Of a stretch of 64,000 nucleotides of DNA, positions 24,874 through 32,298 are shown piece by piece (position 1 is the stretch's first letter; the number at the start of each line of letters is the position of its first letter). The position numbers were made by a program, and so were the translations under genes. Source of the stretch: Pyramidobacter sp. YE332 (lineage in GTDB: Bacteria > Synergistota > Synergistia > Synergistales > Dethiosulfovibrionaceae); assembly GCF_033060595.1 (NCBI RefSeq), contig NZ_CP133038.1:1426001-1490000 (forward strand), written 5' to 3'. The notes under the pieces are model-generated. The model was not told the origin of the DNA. It searched no databases and was given only the letters and a program-made list of their open reading frames with translations.

Positions 24874-25361
24874 GCCGCCACCTCCTGCCGGGAAAAGGGT
24901 ACAAAAAATCCAGCCACCGCCAGCGCGTCACTCCGCGCGGCAATGCCCGGTTCCTCGATACTTTTATTCTGTTGAGAGTCTACGACAACATTGACACGTG
25001 CCTCGTGGCCAGTGCCTACATGATGCGAGTCAGATTGTCCGTCTCCGTCCCCGTCGTCTGAACCGCCGCCGTCGTCGCCGCCGGAGTCTGCACCCTGCTC
25101 GACATGGGCACGTACAGCCTCTCTGCGCACACGCACGCGAACCGGCGTAAAGCGCCGCAGCTGTGCGCGCGCAGCCTTCACAGCAGACCGCAGGAACGGC
25201 ATCGGATCGGCCGCGGCGTCAAGGCCCGCCACGTCTTTGAACACGGGGGCGCTCCGCGAGGGAAGGACTAAGACGCGGCTCACGCGAGCGCTCACGGCCT
25301 TCCTGAACTCCACATTATTTTGGAGTTGCGCTTTCAACTTTTTTACGCTATAATTGTTCAT
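24870..25361 (-). CDS. Hypothetical protein, first gene of the replication block
   Basis: 163 residues from ATG 25361, which follows AAGGAAGG. A longer frame from 25394 would start before the ribosome-binding site. The N-terminus is basic (MNNYSVKKLKAQLQNN), the centre is arginine-rich, and a stretch of Asp/Gly repeats (GADSGGDDGGGSDDGDGDG) acts as a flexible linker. No family is recognised. Co-translated with the HTH gene below it. Confidence 0.55.
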   Translation of the reverse strand: MNNYSVKKLKAQLQNNVEFRKAVSARVSRVLVLPSRSAPVFKDVAGLDAAADPMPFLRSAVKAARAQLRRFTPVRVRVRREAVRAHVEQGADSGGDDGGGSDDGDGDGQSDSHHVGTGHEARVNVVVDSQQNKSIEEPGIAARSDALAVAGFFVPFSRQEVAA

Positions 25362-25384
25362 ATAAAAAACAACCTTCCTTCTAT

Positions 25385-25420
25385 CGACCGCCATCAGGCC
25401 CGTGCCTGAGCGGTCTTTTT
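25385..25420 (+). terminator. Hairpin with T run between regulator and replication block
   Basis: GACCGC...GCGGTC enclosing CAGGC/GCCTG is followed by eight T residues on the plus strand. No plus-strand gene is seen upstream, so it may stop antisense transcription or be part of the minus-strand leader. Confidence 0.4.
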
Positions 25421-25425
25421 TTTGC

Positions 25426-25644
25426 TCACGCCAGCATACGCGGCGCGCCCCGGTCGTCGGCGATCATGTCGCGCGGTACGCCGATGCATGCAGATACGCC
25501 TAACAGCTCATCACTGGTCAAGTAGCGACTCCTATCCCCCCTCTCAAAATTCCTGTACCGTGCCGCGTCAATGCCCGCCTGCTCTGAGACCGCCTTCACT
25601 GAAATGTCGCGCCGCATACGTTCGAACCTTGCCACTGTCAACAT
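25426..25644 (-). CDS. Small Cro/C1-type regulator at the right end of the element
   Basis: 72 residues, all one helix-turn-helix domain: FERMRRDISVKAVSEQAGID, then AARYRNFERGDRSRYLTSDEL. ATG 25644 follows AGAGGTGA. It is the first gene of the minus-strand replication-packaging block and has its own promoter. It is therefore the natural candidate for the early control switch, opposed to the regulator at 18899. Confidence 0.8.
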   Translation of the reverse strand: MLTVARFERMRRDISVKAVSEQAGIDAARYRNFERGDRSRYLTSDELLGVSACIGVPRDMIADDRGAPRMLA

Positions 25645-25669
25645 TTTTCACTCACCTCTCTTTCGTACT

Positions 25670-25698
25670 TTTATACCATATATAGAGCAATTGCGCAA
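25670..25698 (-). promoter_or_regulatory. Promoter of the minus-strand replication block
   Basis: On the minus strand, TTGCGC (25693-25698), a 17-bp spacer and TATAAA (25670-25675) precede the regulator gene. The -35 lies in the palindrome TTGCGCAA, which could be an operator. The promoter before the 18899 regulator also uses TTGCGA. Confidence 0.6.
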
Positions 25699-25865
25699 GA
25701 GTTTTCCACTAAATAAGGCACTCCATAAACCTCCCTTTCTGTGGTAACATGAGTAATCATACGGATCAAGGAGGTGAGTAATGGATAGTCGGGAAAATAT
25801 AATCTTTATTAAATGTAGAGACTCAAGGCGCAACACAGGAATGTTTACAACTTGAAATGCACGTT

Positions 25866-25891
25866 CGGCTTCCCAGCAGCAACTGATTCAT
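25866..25891 (+). repeat. Subterminal direct repeat, right (candidate integrase arm site)
   Basis: This is the partner of 16094-16121, in the same orientation, 70 bp from the right attachment site. Confidence 0.45.
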
Positions 25892-25892
25892 A

Positions 25893-25950
25893 CAAAAAAG
25901 CGCCGGAACGCAGTCCATGAACAACATACATGGAAACGCTCCGACGCTTT
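25893..25950 (-). terminator. Terminator of tRNA-Ser(CGA) supplied by the element
   Basis: On the minus strand, AAAGCGTCGGAGCG pairs with CGTTCCGGCGCTTT, with an inner CCATG/CATGG stem and a following TTTT. It lies just beyond the intact tRNA-Ser gene, so the element brought its own terminator. Confidence 0.7.
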
Positions 25951-25960
25951 GAAATCACTG

Positions 25961-26031
25961 CATGGCGGAGGGAAGAGGATTTGAACCCCCGAGGGGCGTG
26001 AACCCCTGGCTGATTTCGAGTCAGCTGCCTT
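25961..26031 (+). repeat. Attachment site, right copy (within intact tRNA-Ser)
   Basis: 71 bp identical to 15957-16027. Because the intact tRNA is at this end, its last ~69 nt were supplied by the element. Confidence 0.92.
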
Positions 26032-26052
26032 CGACCACTCGGCCATCCCTCC
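25963..26052 (-). tRNA. tRNA-Ser(CGA)
   Basis: 90 nt with CCA encoded. The acceptor GGAGGGA pairs with TCCCTCC, the discriminator is G, a long class II variable arm is present, and the anticodon loop CTCGAAA gives anticodon CGA (reads UCG). It is the integration target of the 10-kb element. Confidence 0.95.
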
Positions 26053-26091
26053 GCAGACGAAGGGTATTATAGCACAACCCGAAGAGCTTGC

Positions 26092-26130
26092 CTAGTTGTT
26101 TCTGCCGTCGGGGAGCCGACCGAATTTGCG
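26092..26130 (-). pseudogene. tadA: Detached 3' end of tadA
   Basis: The minus strand reads RKFGRLPDGRNN then TAG. The first 15 bp duplicate the present end of tadA at 27970-27984. The original TadA C-terminus was therefore about seven residues longer and was cut off when the IS30-family element inserted. Confidence 0.8.
26116..26130 (+). repeat. Target-site duplication of the IS30-family element, left
   Basis: CCGACCGAATTTGCG, repeated at 27970-27984. The bases on either side of the two copies differ, so the duplication is 15 bp. Confidence 0.75.
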
Positions 26131-26270
26131 TGAAATTCTTCAAGGTAAATGCAACGCAACATCCGGTACCCCGTTGCATTAAATCTGAATTAAAAGAAGC
26201 TTGCATTTAGTCTGAATTGATGAAAGACCTTTCTTACGAGACAACAGATCTCGGAAAGGAGTTCATCATC

Positions 26271-27715
26271 ATGAACAAACATTTGACTCTGGCTGAAAGA
26301 AAAGCCATTGAAAGCGCCCTCAACCGGCGAGAATCTCTCATACTATTTCTTGATAAAAAGCACTAATATAGTTTGCAGGGCGCTGCGAGGGAGTTCAGTC
26401 GCTCAGAAGGAGCTCGACTGCTGCGCAGCTCGCCTTATGAATCTTCCTCTCAGCGCCTCTGCGTTCGGTATTTTAATTGAGAAATAGTATCAGAAGTATT
26501 GCCTCAACAGTTCTGAAGTCGCCGAGTACGATCTCCAGAGAGATCAGAAAACATGCAGAGACTGTCTTCAAAGGCTGTTATGGCCGGACAGCAAACTGCT
26601 GCCTTCACCGGTATGACTGCTCCGTTACTTCCCTTTGTAACACCTCTCCGAAATGCCGTTCACTGTGTTTCCGGTGCTCAAGATGTAATACGATGTGTCC
26701 TGACTTTAAGGAGGAGGTCTGCCCGCAGCTTTCGGTTCCTCCGTATGTCTGTAACGGCTGCCCCAACCGTCACCGCTGCACTTTAAAAAAACGGATCTAT
26801 TCTGCTAAATCTGCAAATGACTCTTACGAGAAAACTTTGCATGAGGCTCGTGAAGGCTTCAATATCTCCGATGCCGAGCTTGCAGATATTGATTCTTTTT
26901 TCTCTCCTCTCATCAAACAGGGGCAGTCTCTCTATCATATTATCCGTAATAATCGAGATACTGTTCCCTGTTCTGAAAGTACCGCCAGACGGCTCCTGCT
27001 TTCGGGTATTTTAGAGGCACGGAAAATAGACTTGCCCCGAGCTGTCCGTTTTAAGAAGAGAAAGGGAAAAAGAAATAACATGAAGGTGGATAAAAAATGT
27101 CGTGAAGGCCGTACCTACAATGATTTTCTCTCTTTTTCGGAGAAACATCCGGACATGCTTATTACCGAAATCGACAGTGTCGTTGGCACCGCAGGAGGAA
27201 AAGTTCTTCTGACTGTCATCTTAAGAAACTGCAACTTTATGCTGGCTTTTTTGAGAGATAAAAATACTGCTCAATCTGTTGAGCAGATTTTTACAATGCT
27301 CTTCACTCTTCTGGGCAGGAAACGCTATAAGTCCATGTTTCAGGTCCTTCTTGCTGACAACGGTACAGAGTTTTCCAATCCGACGGCTATCGAAAAAGGT
27401 CCGGACGGAGAAAGAAAATCATATATGTTCTATTGCAATCCACAAGCACCGCAGGAAAAAACGAAGGTTGAAAATAATCATACTCTCATTCGAAGGATCC
27501 TTCCCAAGGGAACAACTTTCGACAATTTATCCCAAACTGATATCAACCTGATGATGTCTCATATAAACTCATACGGGAGGAAAAAATTTAACGGAAAATC
27601 TCCTGCAGAGATCTTTATCAACCTGTATGGCGAGGACGTATTGCATTTACTCGGACTCGAACTTATTCCGCCACAGGATATCTGTTTAAAGCGGACTCTT
27701 CTCGCCGGTAAATAA
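26271..27715 (+). pseudogene. IS30-family transposase interrupted by a MITE
   Basis: A DDE transposase of the zinc-ribbon IS30 type. The N-terminal 23 codons (26271-26339, MNKHLTLAERKAIESALNRR) are separated from the rest by the 151-bp MITE plus one duplicated base. Joining 26339 to 26492 restores ESLRSIASTVLKSPSTISRE, the family's HTH. The remainder, open from 26477, has a Cys-rich zinc-binding insert, then the catalytic Asp in TEIDSVVG, Asp in LLADNGTEFS and Glu in KTKVENNHTL. All catalytic residues are intact, so only the MITE disables it, unless a TTG inside the MITE (26477) starts a truncated form. Confidence 0.85.
26340..26490 (+). mobile_element. MITE-like element, copy C, inside the IS30 transposase
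   Basis: Identical to copy A at 14741-14891. The left flank is TCTC and the right flank is C, so only one or two bases appear duplicated. Removing 26340-26491 restores an intact transposase frame exactly, which defines the element ends. Confidence 0.85.
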
Positions 27716-27966
27716 CGGCTCCTTTTTAATTTCTTGATTGCATTAACTCTGAACTGAAAATTTTGCTTTCAGTTGAGGATCACTTTTGTATGCACTTTTT
27801 TCGGACAATTTCCTCGTAACAGCTTTTCATCCCCTTGAATTTGTTCCGTTAGCGCAATCTTGATCGTTATTATGTGTTCGTAATGACTGCTTGCTGCTTT
27901 TGTCCTGTCAAAGTAAATGCAACCCCGTCGCATTTACTTTGACGAGGTTGCATTTACTCTGAAAAT

Positions 27967-28446
27967 TTACCGACCGAATTTGCGGTTTTTCTCACGGCAG
28001 GCCTGAAAGAAATCCTGAAGGAGCGCGCGGCATTCCTGTTCCATTACGCCGGGGACGACCTGCAGACGATGAAAAAGGCGCGTGTCGCGCGTTAAATCGT
28101 AGAGGGTGCCGCAGGCGCCGGCTTTCGGATCGGTACAGCCATAGACGAGACGCGAAACGCGCGCCTGAACGAGCGCCCCGGCGCACATGGGACAGGGTTC
28201 GAGCGTCACGTAGAGGGAACAGCCGCTCAGGTTCCAAGCGCCCAGATTTTGTGCGGCGTTTCGCAGAGCGACTATCTCGGCATGCGCGGTGGGGTCATGT
28301 TCAACCCGGCGCCGATTGCGCCCCCTGCCGACGATCTCTCCGCAAGGATCCACCACGAGCGCGCCCACGGGGATGTCGCCTTCGCGCGCCGCCTGAAGCC
28401 CCAGTTCGAGGGCAAGGTTCATGTATTCCTGATCGCGTGTGAGCAT
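27967..28446 (-). CDS. tadA: tRNA-specific adenosine deaminase TadA, C-terminus altered by IS
   Basis: 159 residues. It converts A34 to inosine in the anticodon of tRNA-Arg(ACG), an essential step for reading CGN codons. The zinc site is complete: HAE in DPTAHAEIVAL and the PCPMCAGAL motif. ATG 28446 follows GGAGA. Longer frames run through a tRNA gene and were rejected. The last codon (Arg) is followed by a TAA supplied by the IS end, so about seven native residues are lost. Two tRNA-Arg(ACG) genes, its substrate, lie directly upstream. Confidence 0.93.
   Translation of the reverse strand: MLTRDQEYMNLALELGLQAAREGDIPVGALVVDPCGEIVGRGRNRRRVEHDPTAHAEIVALRNAAQNLGAWNLSGCSLYVTLEPCPMCAGALVQARVSRLVYGCTDPKAGACGTLYDLTRDTRLFHRLQVVPGVMEQECRALLQDFFQACREKNRKFGR
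27970..27984 (+). repeat. Target-site duplication of the IS30-family element, right
   Basis: The second copy of CCGACCGAATTTGCG. It forms the last five codons of the present tadA gene. Confidence 0.75.
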
Positions 28447-28516
28447 GAGAGGTCTCCGTTCGCACAATGCAAAACAGGGGAGCTCCTCACGAAGCTCCCC
28501 TGGCTCTTCTCCAAGA

Positions 28517-28593
28517 TGGCGCGCCATGCAGGATTCGAACCCACGACCTCCTGGTCCGTAGCCAGACGCTCTATCCAGCTGAGCTAATGGCGC
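28517..28593 (-). tRNA. tRNA-Arg(ACG), copy 1
   Basis: 77 nt with encoded CCA. The acceptor GCGCCAT pairs with ATGGCGC, and the anticodon loop CTACGGA gives ACG, whose A34 is the TadA substrate. Confidence 0.96.
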
Positions 28594-28633
28594 GCAAAAA
28601 AACACCGCACGACTGAGGGCCTAAACAAAAAAC

Positions 28634-28710
28634 TGGCGCGCCATGCAGGATTCGAACCCACGACCTTCTGGTCCGTAGCCAGACGCTCTATCCAGCTGGG
28701 CTAATGGCGC
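28634..28710 (-). tRNA. tRNA-Arg(ACG), copy 2
   Basis: 77 nt, nearly identical to copy 1. It differs in the D arm (GCCC for GCTC) and below the anticodon stem (CCAGAAGG for CCAGGAGG). Same ACG anticodon and encoded CCA. Confidence 0.96.
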
Positions 28711-28728
28711 GCATCGTTATTTTTAAGA

Positions 28729-28818
28729 TGGCGGAGAGAGAGGGATTTGAACCCTCGAACCCGAAACCGGGTTACACACTTAGCAGGCGTGCGCCTTCGG
28801 CCACTCGGCCATCTCTCC
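28729..28818 (-). tRNA. tRNA-Ser(GCT)
   Basis: 90 nt class II tRNA with encoded CCA. The acceptor GGAGAGA pairs with TCTCTCC, the loop CTGCTAA gives anticodon GCT (reads AGC/AGU), and the variable arm is long. Confidence 0.95.
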
Positions 28819-28925
28819 GGCCTCAATCGAACAGGTCACATTCTAACGCGGCGGACCACTCCTGTCAAGCGGAAAATCGCCTCCTGTCGGAAAATGCCGA
28901 ACTGAAGAAATCCTTTTCCTCCCGC

Positions 28926-29981
28926 TCAATCCGACCCGGTGCAAGCCGCTATGGATGGCTCCGTTTTCCGTTTTCTGCGGCAGGAGCGATTTTTGGCGGC
29001 GCCCTCTTTTTTCGCTTCATGGGCCTCCAGCCCTTCGAACCTGACGTCCGCCCGCCGATACAAGCGGCACCCCTGCGCGCGCAGGATCTTCCACAGCTGC
29101 TTCAGCACCGGCAGCGAAACGCTGTCGGCAACGCGCAGATTCGGCAAATACGCTTGCCAAAGGCACTCGCGATGGCGGTCCATAAACTTGTCGGCCGCCT
29201 CGGGAACGCTGCCTGCGAAACGCACTTCGACGCAGATTTGCTTCCTTGCGTGCCACAGGTGGATTACCGCGGCTTTTTCGTCGCCCGCCTCGAAAACCGG
29301 AAGGCTGTTGTAATCGATAACGTTACCGGACGTCTTTTTCGCCGTCCCCTTTGCGCTCTTCCGGATCGGCTTCTTGGGATCGTTCTTATGGGCGAAATCG
29401 TGCAGCACCTGTATCCTTTCGGCGTCGGGCAACCTCTGCGCCGCGTCGTGAAGGATCTGGTACAGCCGGGCGGTCGTGCGGCAGTCGGCCTCGGCCCGAT
29501 GAAAAGTCTGCGCGTCGATCACAAAATGCTCCGCCAGCGCTTTCAAGTTGTAATGTCCGGTCCCCAGCGCCGGAAAGAGCGCTTGAGCCCAGTAGAAAGT
29601 ATCTACGTACACGTTTTCAAGCCGGGCGTGATAAAGCTCCTGACAAAAGTGATCGATAATGGGAAGATCGTTTTCCGCCACCGCATGCCCGACAATCACG
29701 CTATCGCCGATGAAATCGCGGAGCGAGCCGATCACCTCACGGGGAAGCGGCGCACGGCGCACCATGTCGGTGGTAATGCCGGTCAGATCGGAGACGTAAC
29801 GAGACACCCGCGCCACCCGCGGGCGCACAAGGGAGCTGTACGCGTCAAGGCACTGCCCGTCAGGAGCGAAGCGGACCGCGGAAATTTCGATCGGACAAAA
29901 CCGGACGTAGCCTTGAGATTCGACGTCGAGCACCACGTAGCCCTTCTCCGCCGGAAGAAAAATATCCGCCTCTCTGTTCAT
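28926..29981 (-). CDS. DEDDh-type 3'-5' exonuclease (DnaQ-like)
   Basis: 351 residues. The N-terminal ~180 residues are an RNase T/DnaQ exonuclease fold with the DEDDh residues: D and E in VVLDVESQG, D in GHAVAENDLPIIDHF, and H/D in FHRAEADCRTTARL. The remaining ~170 residues do not resemble polymerase or helicase domains and end in a basic tail (RKRKTEPS). ATG 29981 sits after GGGGGAG. It may serve in DNA repair or RNA processing, or be a non-polymerase-bound epsilon homologue. Confidence 0.82.
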   Translation of the reverse strand: MNREADIFLPAEKGYVVLDVESQGYVRFCPIEISAVRFAPDGQCLDAYSSLVRPRVARVSRYVSDLTGITTDMVRRAPLPREVIGSLRDFIGDSVIVGHAVAENDLPIIDHFCQELYHARLENVYVDTFYWAQALFPALGTGHYNLKALAEHFVIDAQTFHRAEADCRTTARLYQILHDAAQRLPDAERIQVLHDFAHKNDPKKPIRKSAKGTAKKTSGNVIDYNSLPVFEAGDEKAAVIHLWHARKQICVEVRFAGSVPEAADKFMDRHRECLWQAYLPNLRVADSVSLPVLKQLWKILRAQGCRLYRRADVRFEGLEAHEAKKEGAAKNRSCRRKRKTEPSIAACTGSD

Positions 29982-30011
29982 TTCCGCTCCCCCTCCCCCG
30001 TTCACAATTTA

Positions 30012-30465
30012 TTATTCTATAACCGAAACGCCGTTCTGTGAACCGCTGTATGCGAGATTGCAGCAAAATTCAGAGCGATCTTATACCGGGCCTTGTAAAA
30101 AAACGTTATAGTACCCCGACCGCGAGAGGCAGAATGAACGCCGCCGCCACCCACCGTACGGTCCATCGCAGGAGAACGCTCCTTTCAACGCAGAGGGCGC
30201 TATCCACAAAGGATGCTCGTCGAATGTATCTGCAAAAAAAATAGATCGAGCCTTCGCTATCGCAAAGAGCGAGCCGTTCGCCTGCCGATTCCGCTCTTGA
30301 ATGCCCGCATATGATAAAGAAGCAAACAAGAAAATAGCAGAAGGCCTCGCTATTCCGCGACGTTCGGAGGCCGGAAGTAGAGAGACGTTCATATTTCTGT
30401 GCTATATTGAAAAAGCTAACGGGCAACGCCCGATTGAACAAAATCGAGGCTCGAGGAGGAATAGG
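30012..30465. other. Intergenic stretch without a recognisable gene
   Basis: Several open frames cross this 454-bp stretch on both strands, but none has a good start, a Shine-Dalgarno or a familiar motif. I see no RNA gene. It lies between the exonuclease gene and a block of decayed genes. Confidence 0.4.
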
Positions 30466-30860
30466 ATGATTTTAGAAACAGAAAGACTGGTACTTCGTCC
30501 TATGGTGTCAAGGTTTATAGGATCATACTGGGCGGTCGGAAGGTCGGCGGCATGGTGATCACGGTGGACGGAAAACGCGGCGGTCTGGACCTGCTGTTCG
30601 TTTCGCCGCACCTCCACAGCGGGGGCATCGGTTATGCCGCGTGGTGCGCGGTAGAGCGGCGGCACCCGCAAGTGGCCCTCTGGGAGACCGTCACGCCCTC
30701 TTTCGAGAGACGAAATATCCATTTCTACGTCAACCAGTGCGGCTTCCATATCGTGGAGTTTTACAACAGCCATCATCCCGATCCCAACACCCCGGATTCG
30801 GAGGAAGAGACGGACGGGCAGTTTCCGGACGGGAGGTTTCGTTTTGAGAAGAGGATGTAA
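30466..30860 (+). pseudogene. GNAT acetyltransferase, internally deleted and out of frame
   Basis: A strong GAGGAGG precedes ATG 30466, which begins MILETERLVLRPM, a standard GNAT N-terminus. After about 13 codons homology switches frame. From 30510 the next frame reads KVYRIILGGRKVGGMVITV and continues through a GNAT core and acetyl-CoA region to ETVTPSFERRNIHFYVNQCG and FHIVEFYN. The middle of the domain is missing. The front may come from one gene and the back from another. The product would be non-functional. Confidence 0.7.
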
Positions 30861-30895
30861 AAAGACACATCGGTATCATTATGGGAGGAGCAGTC

Positions 30896-31543
30896 ATGAA
30901 AATAGAGATCGGAAAAAATTTTCCCCAGTATTTCAAGCCCTCGTATCCAGAGGAATTCGAACTGTTTTCACACTTTGAAACGACCGCGGGGATACCAACG
31001 GTTTTGTTTGCCATCACCACATGGAAGGGAAATGGAAAGCCGAATGTCTGCTTTCATTCGTGGAGCTGCTTTCACGGAGATAAGACCGCTTTTTTCGCCG
31101 TGATGGGGAATGTGTACCAGCACACGCATACCTATGCAAACATCCAAAGGGATCAATGCTTTTGCATCGATTTTCTGCCGATAAGCTCCTATGACAGATT
31201 GATAGATACCATTAACCACAATGACTTGGAAACGGATGAATTTGCCGTAGGAGATTTCACGCTTTCCCATGCGAAAACGATCCGCGCGCCGGTCATTCAA
31301 GAGGCATTCATAAATATGGAATGTACTTTGAAAGAAACGCGGAATTTAAGCGGTGCGGGGATCACCTCAATGATTGTCGGTCAGGTACAGCATATCTCCG
31401 TGGAAGAGGAATATGCGCAGGGCTATGAGCGACGATACGGCAGAGAGGGGTTTATGATGCTGATACCGGCGCCGCAAGATCTTATTACCGGGGCCGCCGG
31501 TCGATCCGCGATCGCCACTGTAAATATCGAGAAATGCGACTGA
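30896..31543 (+). CDS. Flavin reductase-like FMN-binding protein
   Basis: 215 residues with the split-barrel flavin-binding fold of the flavin reductase/FlaRed family: TTAGIPTVLFAITTWKGNGK, CFHSWSCFHGDKTAFFAVMG and NIQRDQCFCIDFLP. Such proteins reduce or bind FMN and often serve a partner oxygenase or detoxify oxygen in anaerobes. ATG 30896 follows GGGAGGAG. An ATG at 30881 lies before that site. Its neighbours on both sides are pseudogenes, so it is probably a single-gene unit of recently acquired or eroding DNA. Confidence 0.75.
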   Translation: MKIEIGKNFPQYFKPSYPEEFELFSHFETTAGIPTVLFAITTWKGNGKPNVCFHSWSCFHGDKTAFFAVMGNVYQHTHTYANIQRDQCFCIDFLPISSYDRLIDTINHNDLETDEFAVGDFTLSHAKTIRAPVIQEAFINMECTLKETRNLSGAGITSMIVGQVQHISVEEEYAQGYERRYGREGFMMLIPAPQDLITGAAGRSAIATVNIEKCD

Positions 31544-31594
31544 CAGCACAGGAGCAGTCACCAGACAAGCCGGACCTCCAGGAGGTGCGTAGCT

Positions 31595-31817
31595 GTGAGG
31601 GATACGATCGCATACTGCGGGTTGGACTGCGAAAAGTGCAACGCATATCTTGCAGCACTCAATGACAATCAGGCGTTGCGTAAAAAAACGGCAAAAATCA
31701 TGGGCCGAGTTGAATAATGCTCCCATTTTGCCTGAACATATCAACTGTCAAGGCTGCCGCGTTAAAGGGGTTAAAACACTACACAACTTTGTCGGCAGGG
31801 TGGACTTACCGGAGTGA
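31595..31817 (+). pseudogene. DUF3795-type cysteine-rich protein, frameshifted
   Basis: GTG 31595 follows AGGAGG and reads RDTIAYCGLDCEKCNAYLAA, the N-terminus of small zinc-binding DUF3795 proteins. A poly-A slip near 31693 shifts the frame. The next frame reads KSWAELNNAPILPEHINCQG, then CRVKGVKT, and soon loses the family's later cysteines and stops. It is both frameshifted and degraded at the 3' end. Confidence 0.6.
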
Positions 31818-31921
31818 TGCTCCAACTCTCCGGCGTAGTGCGCAAGTGCCAGATGAGGGCGGCAAAAATTTTACGCTTCTATTACTCCTTTACCTCATAT
31901 AACCTAATATTCCCGATTTGA

Positions 31922-32092
31922 CGCAGAGACCAGCAGAAGGAATACAAAGACGCCAAAGACCATGTTGGAATTGAACGGTATTTTGGACTCTGCAAGCAGA
32001 AGAGATTTGTGCTGGGAGTGTTCCGCAACCAACTGACTTGCCGAGACGATACTGAGCTTTCTTGTCCTGTCTGTTACCACGATGAACGTTGA
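31922..32092 (+). pseudogene. C-terminal remnant of a transposase
   Basis: The frame read from 31922 gives RRDQQKEYKDAKDHVGIERY, then FGLCKQKRFVLGVFRNQLT, and stops at 32092. The HVGIERYFGL segment looks like the region around the last catalytic Glu of a DDE transposase. No start or upstream catalytic region is present. The rest of 31818-32298 has no gene. The family is uncertain. Confidence 0.4.
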
Positions 32093-32298
32093 CACATTGA
32101 TAAAAGTTTTTCTCTTGAGAAGCTCCAGCCGCAGATTTTTGCTCTTATTTTCGACTTGGCGCCAAGGCGCAGGCTCATTCAGAGAACCTTCTGTACCTCT
32201 GACCGTTTGAGGGGCTTTTTATTGAGCTAATATCATACAAATTCCAGCTTAACAAATCATGTTATAATAAAGTATTTCAAATGAAAGGGGATAAGCGC

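Larger units (their letters stand above)
16028..26031 (+). mobile_element. 10,004-bp integrative element in tRNA-Ser, satellite- or prophage-like
   Basis: The element is bounded by perfect 71-bp direct repeats of the tRNA-Ser(CGA) 3' end. The intact tRNA is on the right and the displaced fragment on the left. The integrase sits next to the left end. A minus-strand block from the right end reads: Cro/C1 regulator, unknown, HTH protein, primase-helicase with iteron-like repeats, nuclease, duplicated small protein, terminase small subunit, unknown, and a fragment resembling a tape-measure tail. A plus-strand block holds regulator-Fic-RelB. No large terminase, portal, capsid, tail or lysis genes are present. 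That set (integrase, regulators, primase-rep with origin-like repeats, TerS, ~10 kb) matches phage-inducible chromosomal islands. The tail-like fragment equally allows a prophage with a large internal deletion. Confidence 0.85.
26131..27969 (+). mobile_element. IS30-family insertion sequence, inactivated by a MITE
   Basis: An 1839-bp element (including the 152-bp MITE insertion) with markedly lower GC than its surroundings. The ends share TTC-AGTAAATGCAAC-like inverted repeats, and several TGCATTTA-TCTGAA subterminal repeats occur at both ends. It is flanked by a 15-bp direct repeat in the 3' end of tadA. It carries one transposase gene. Confidence 0.8.

Noticed and set aside
30081-30441. Minus-strand frames of 103 and 111 codons
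   Set aside because: They overlap each other in different frames, have no Shine-Dalgarno and no recognisable motif.
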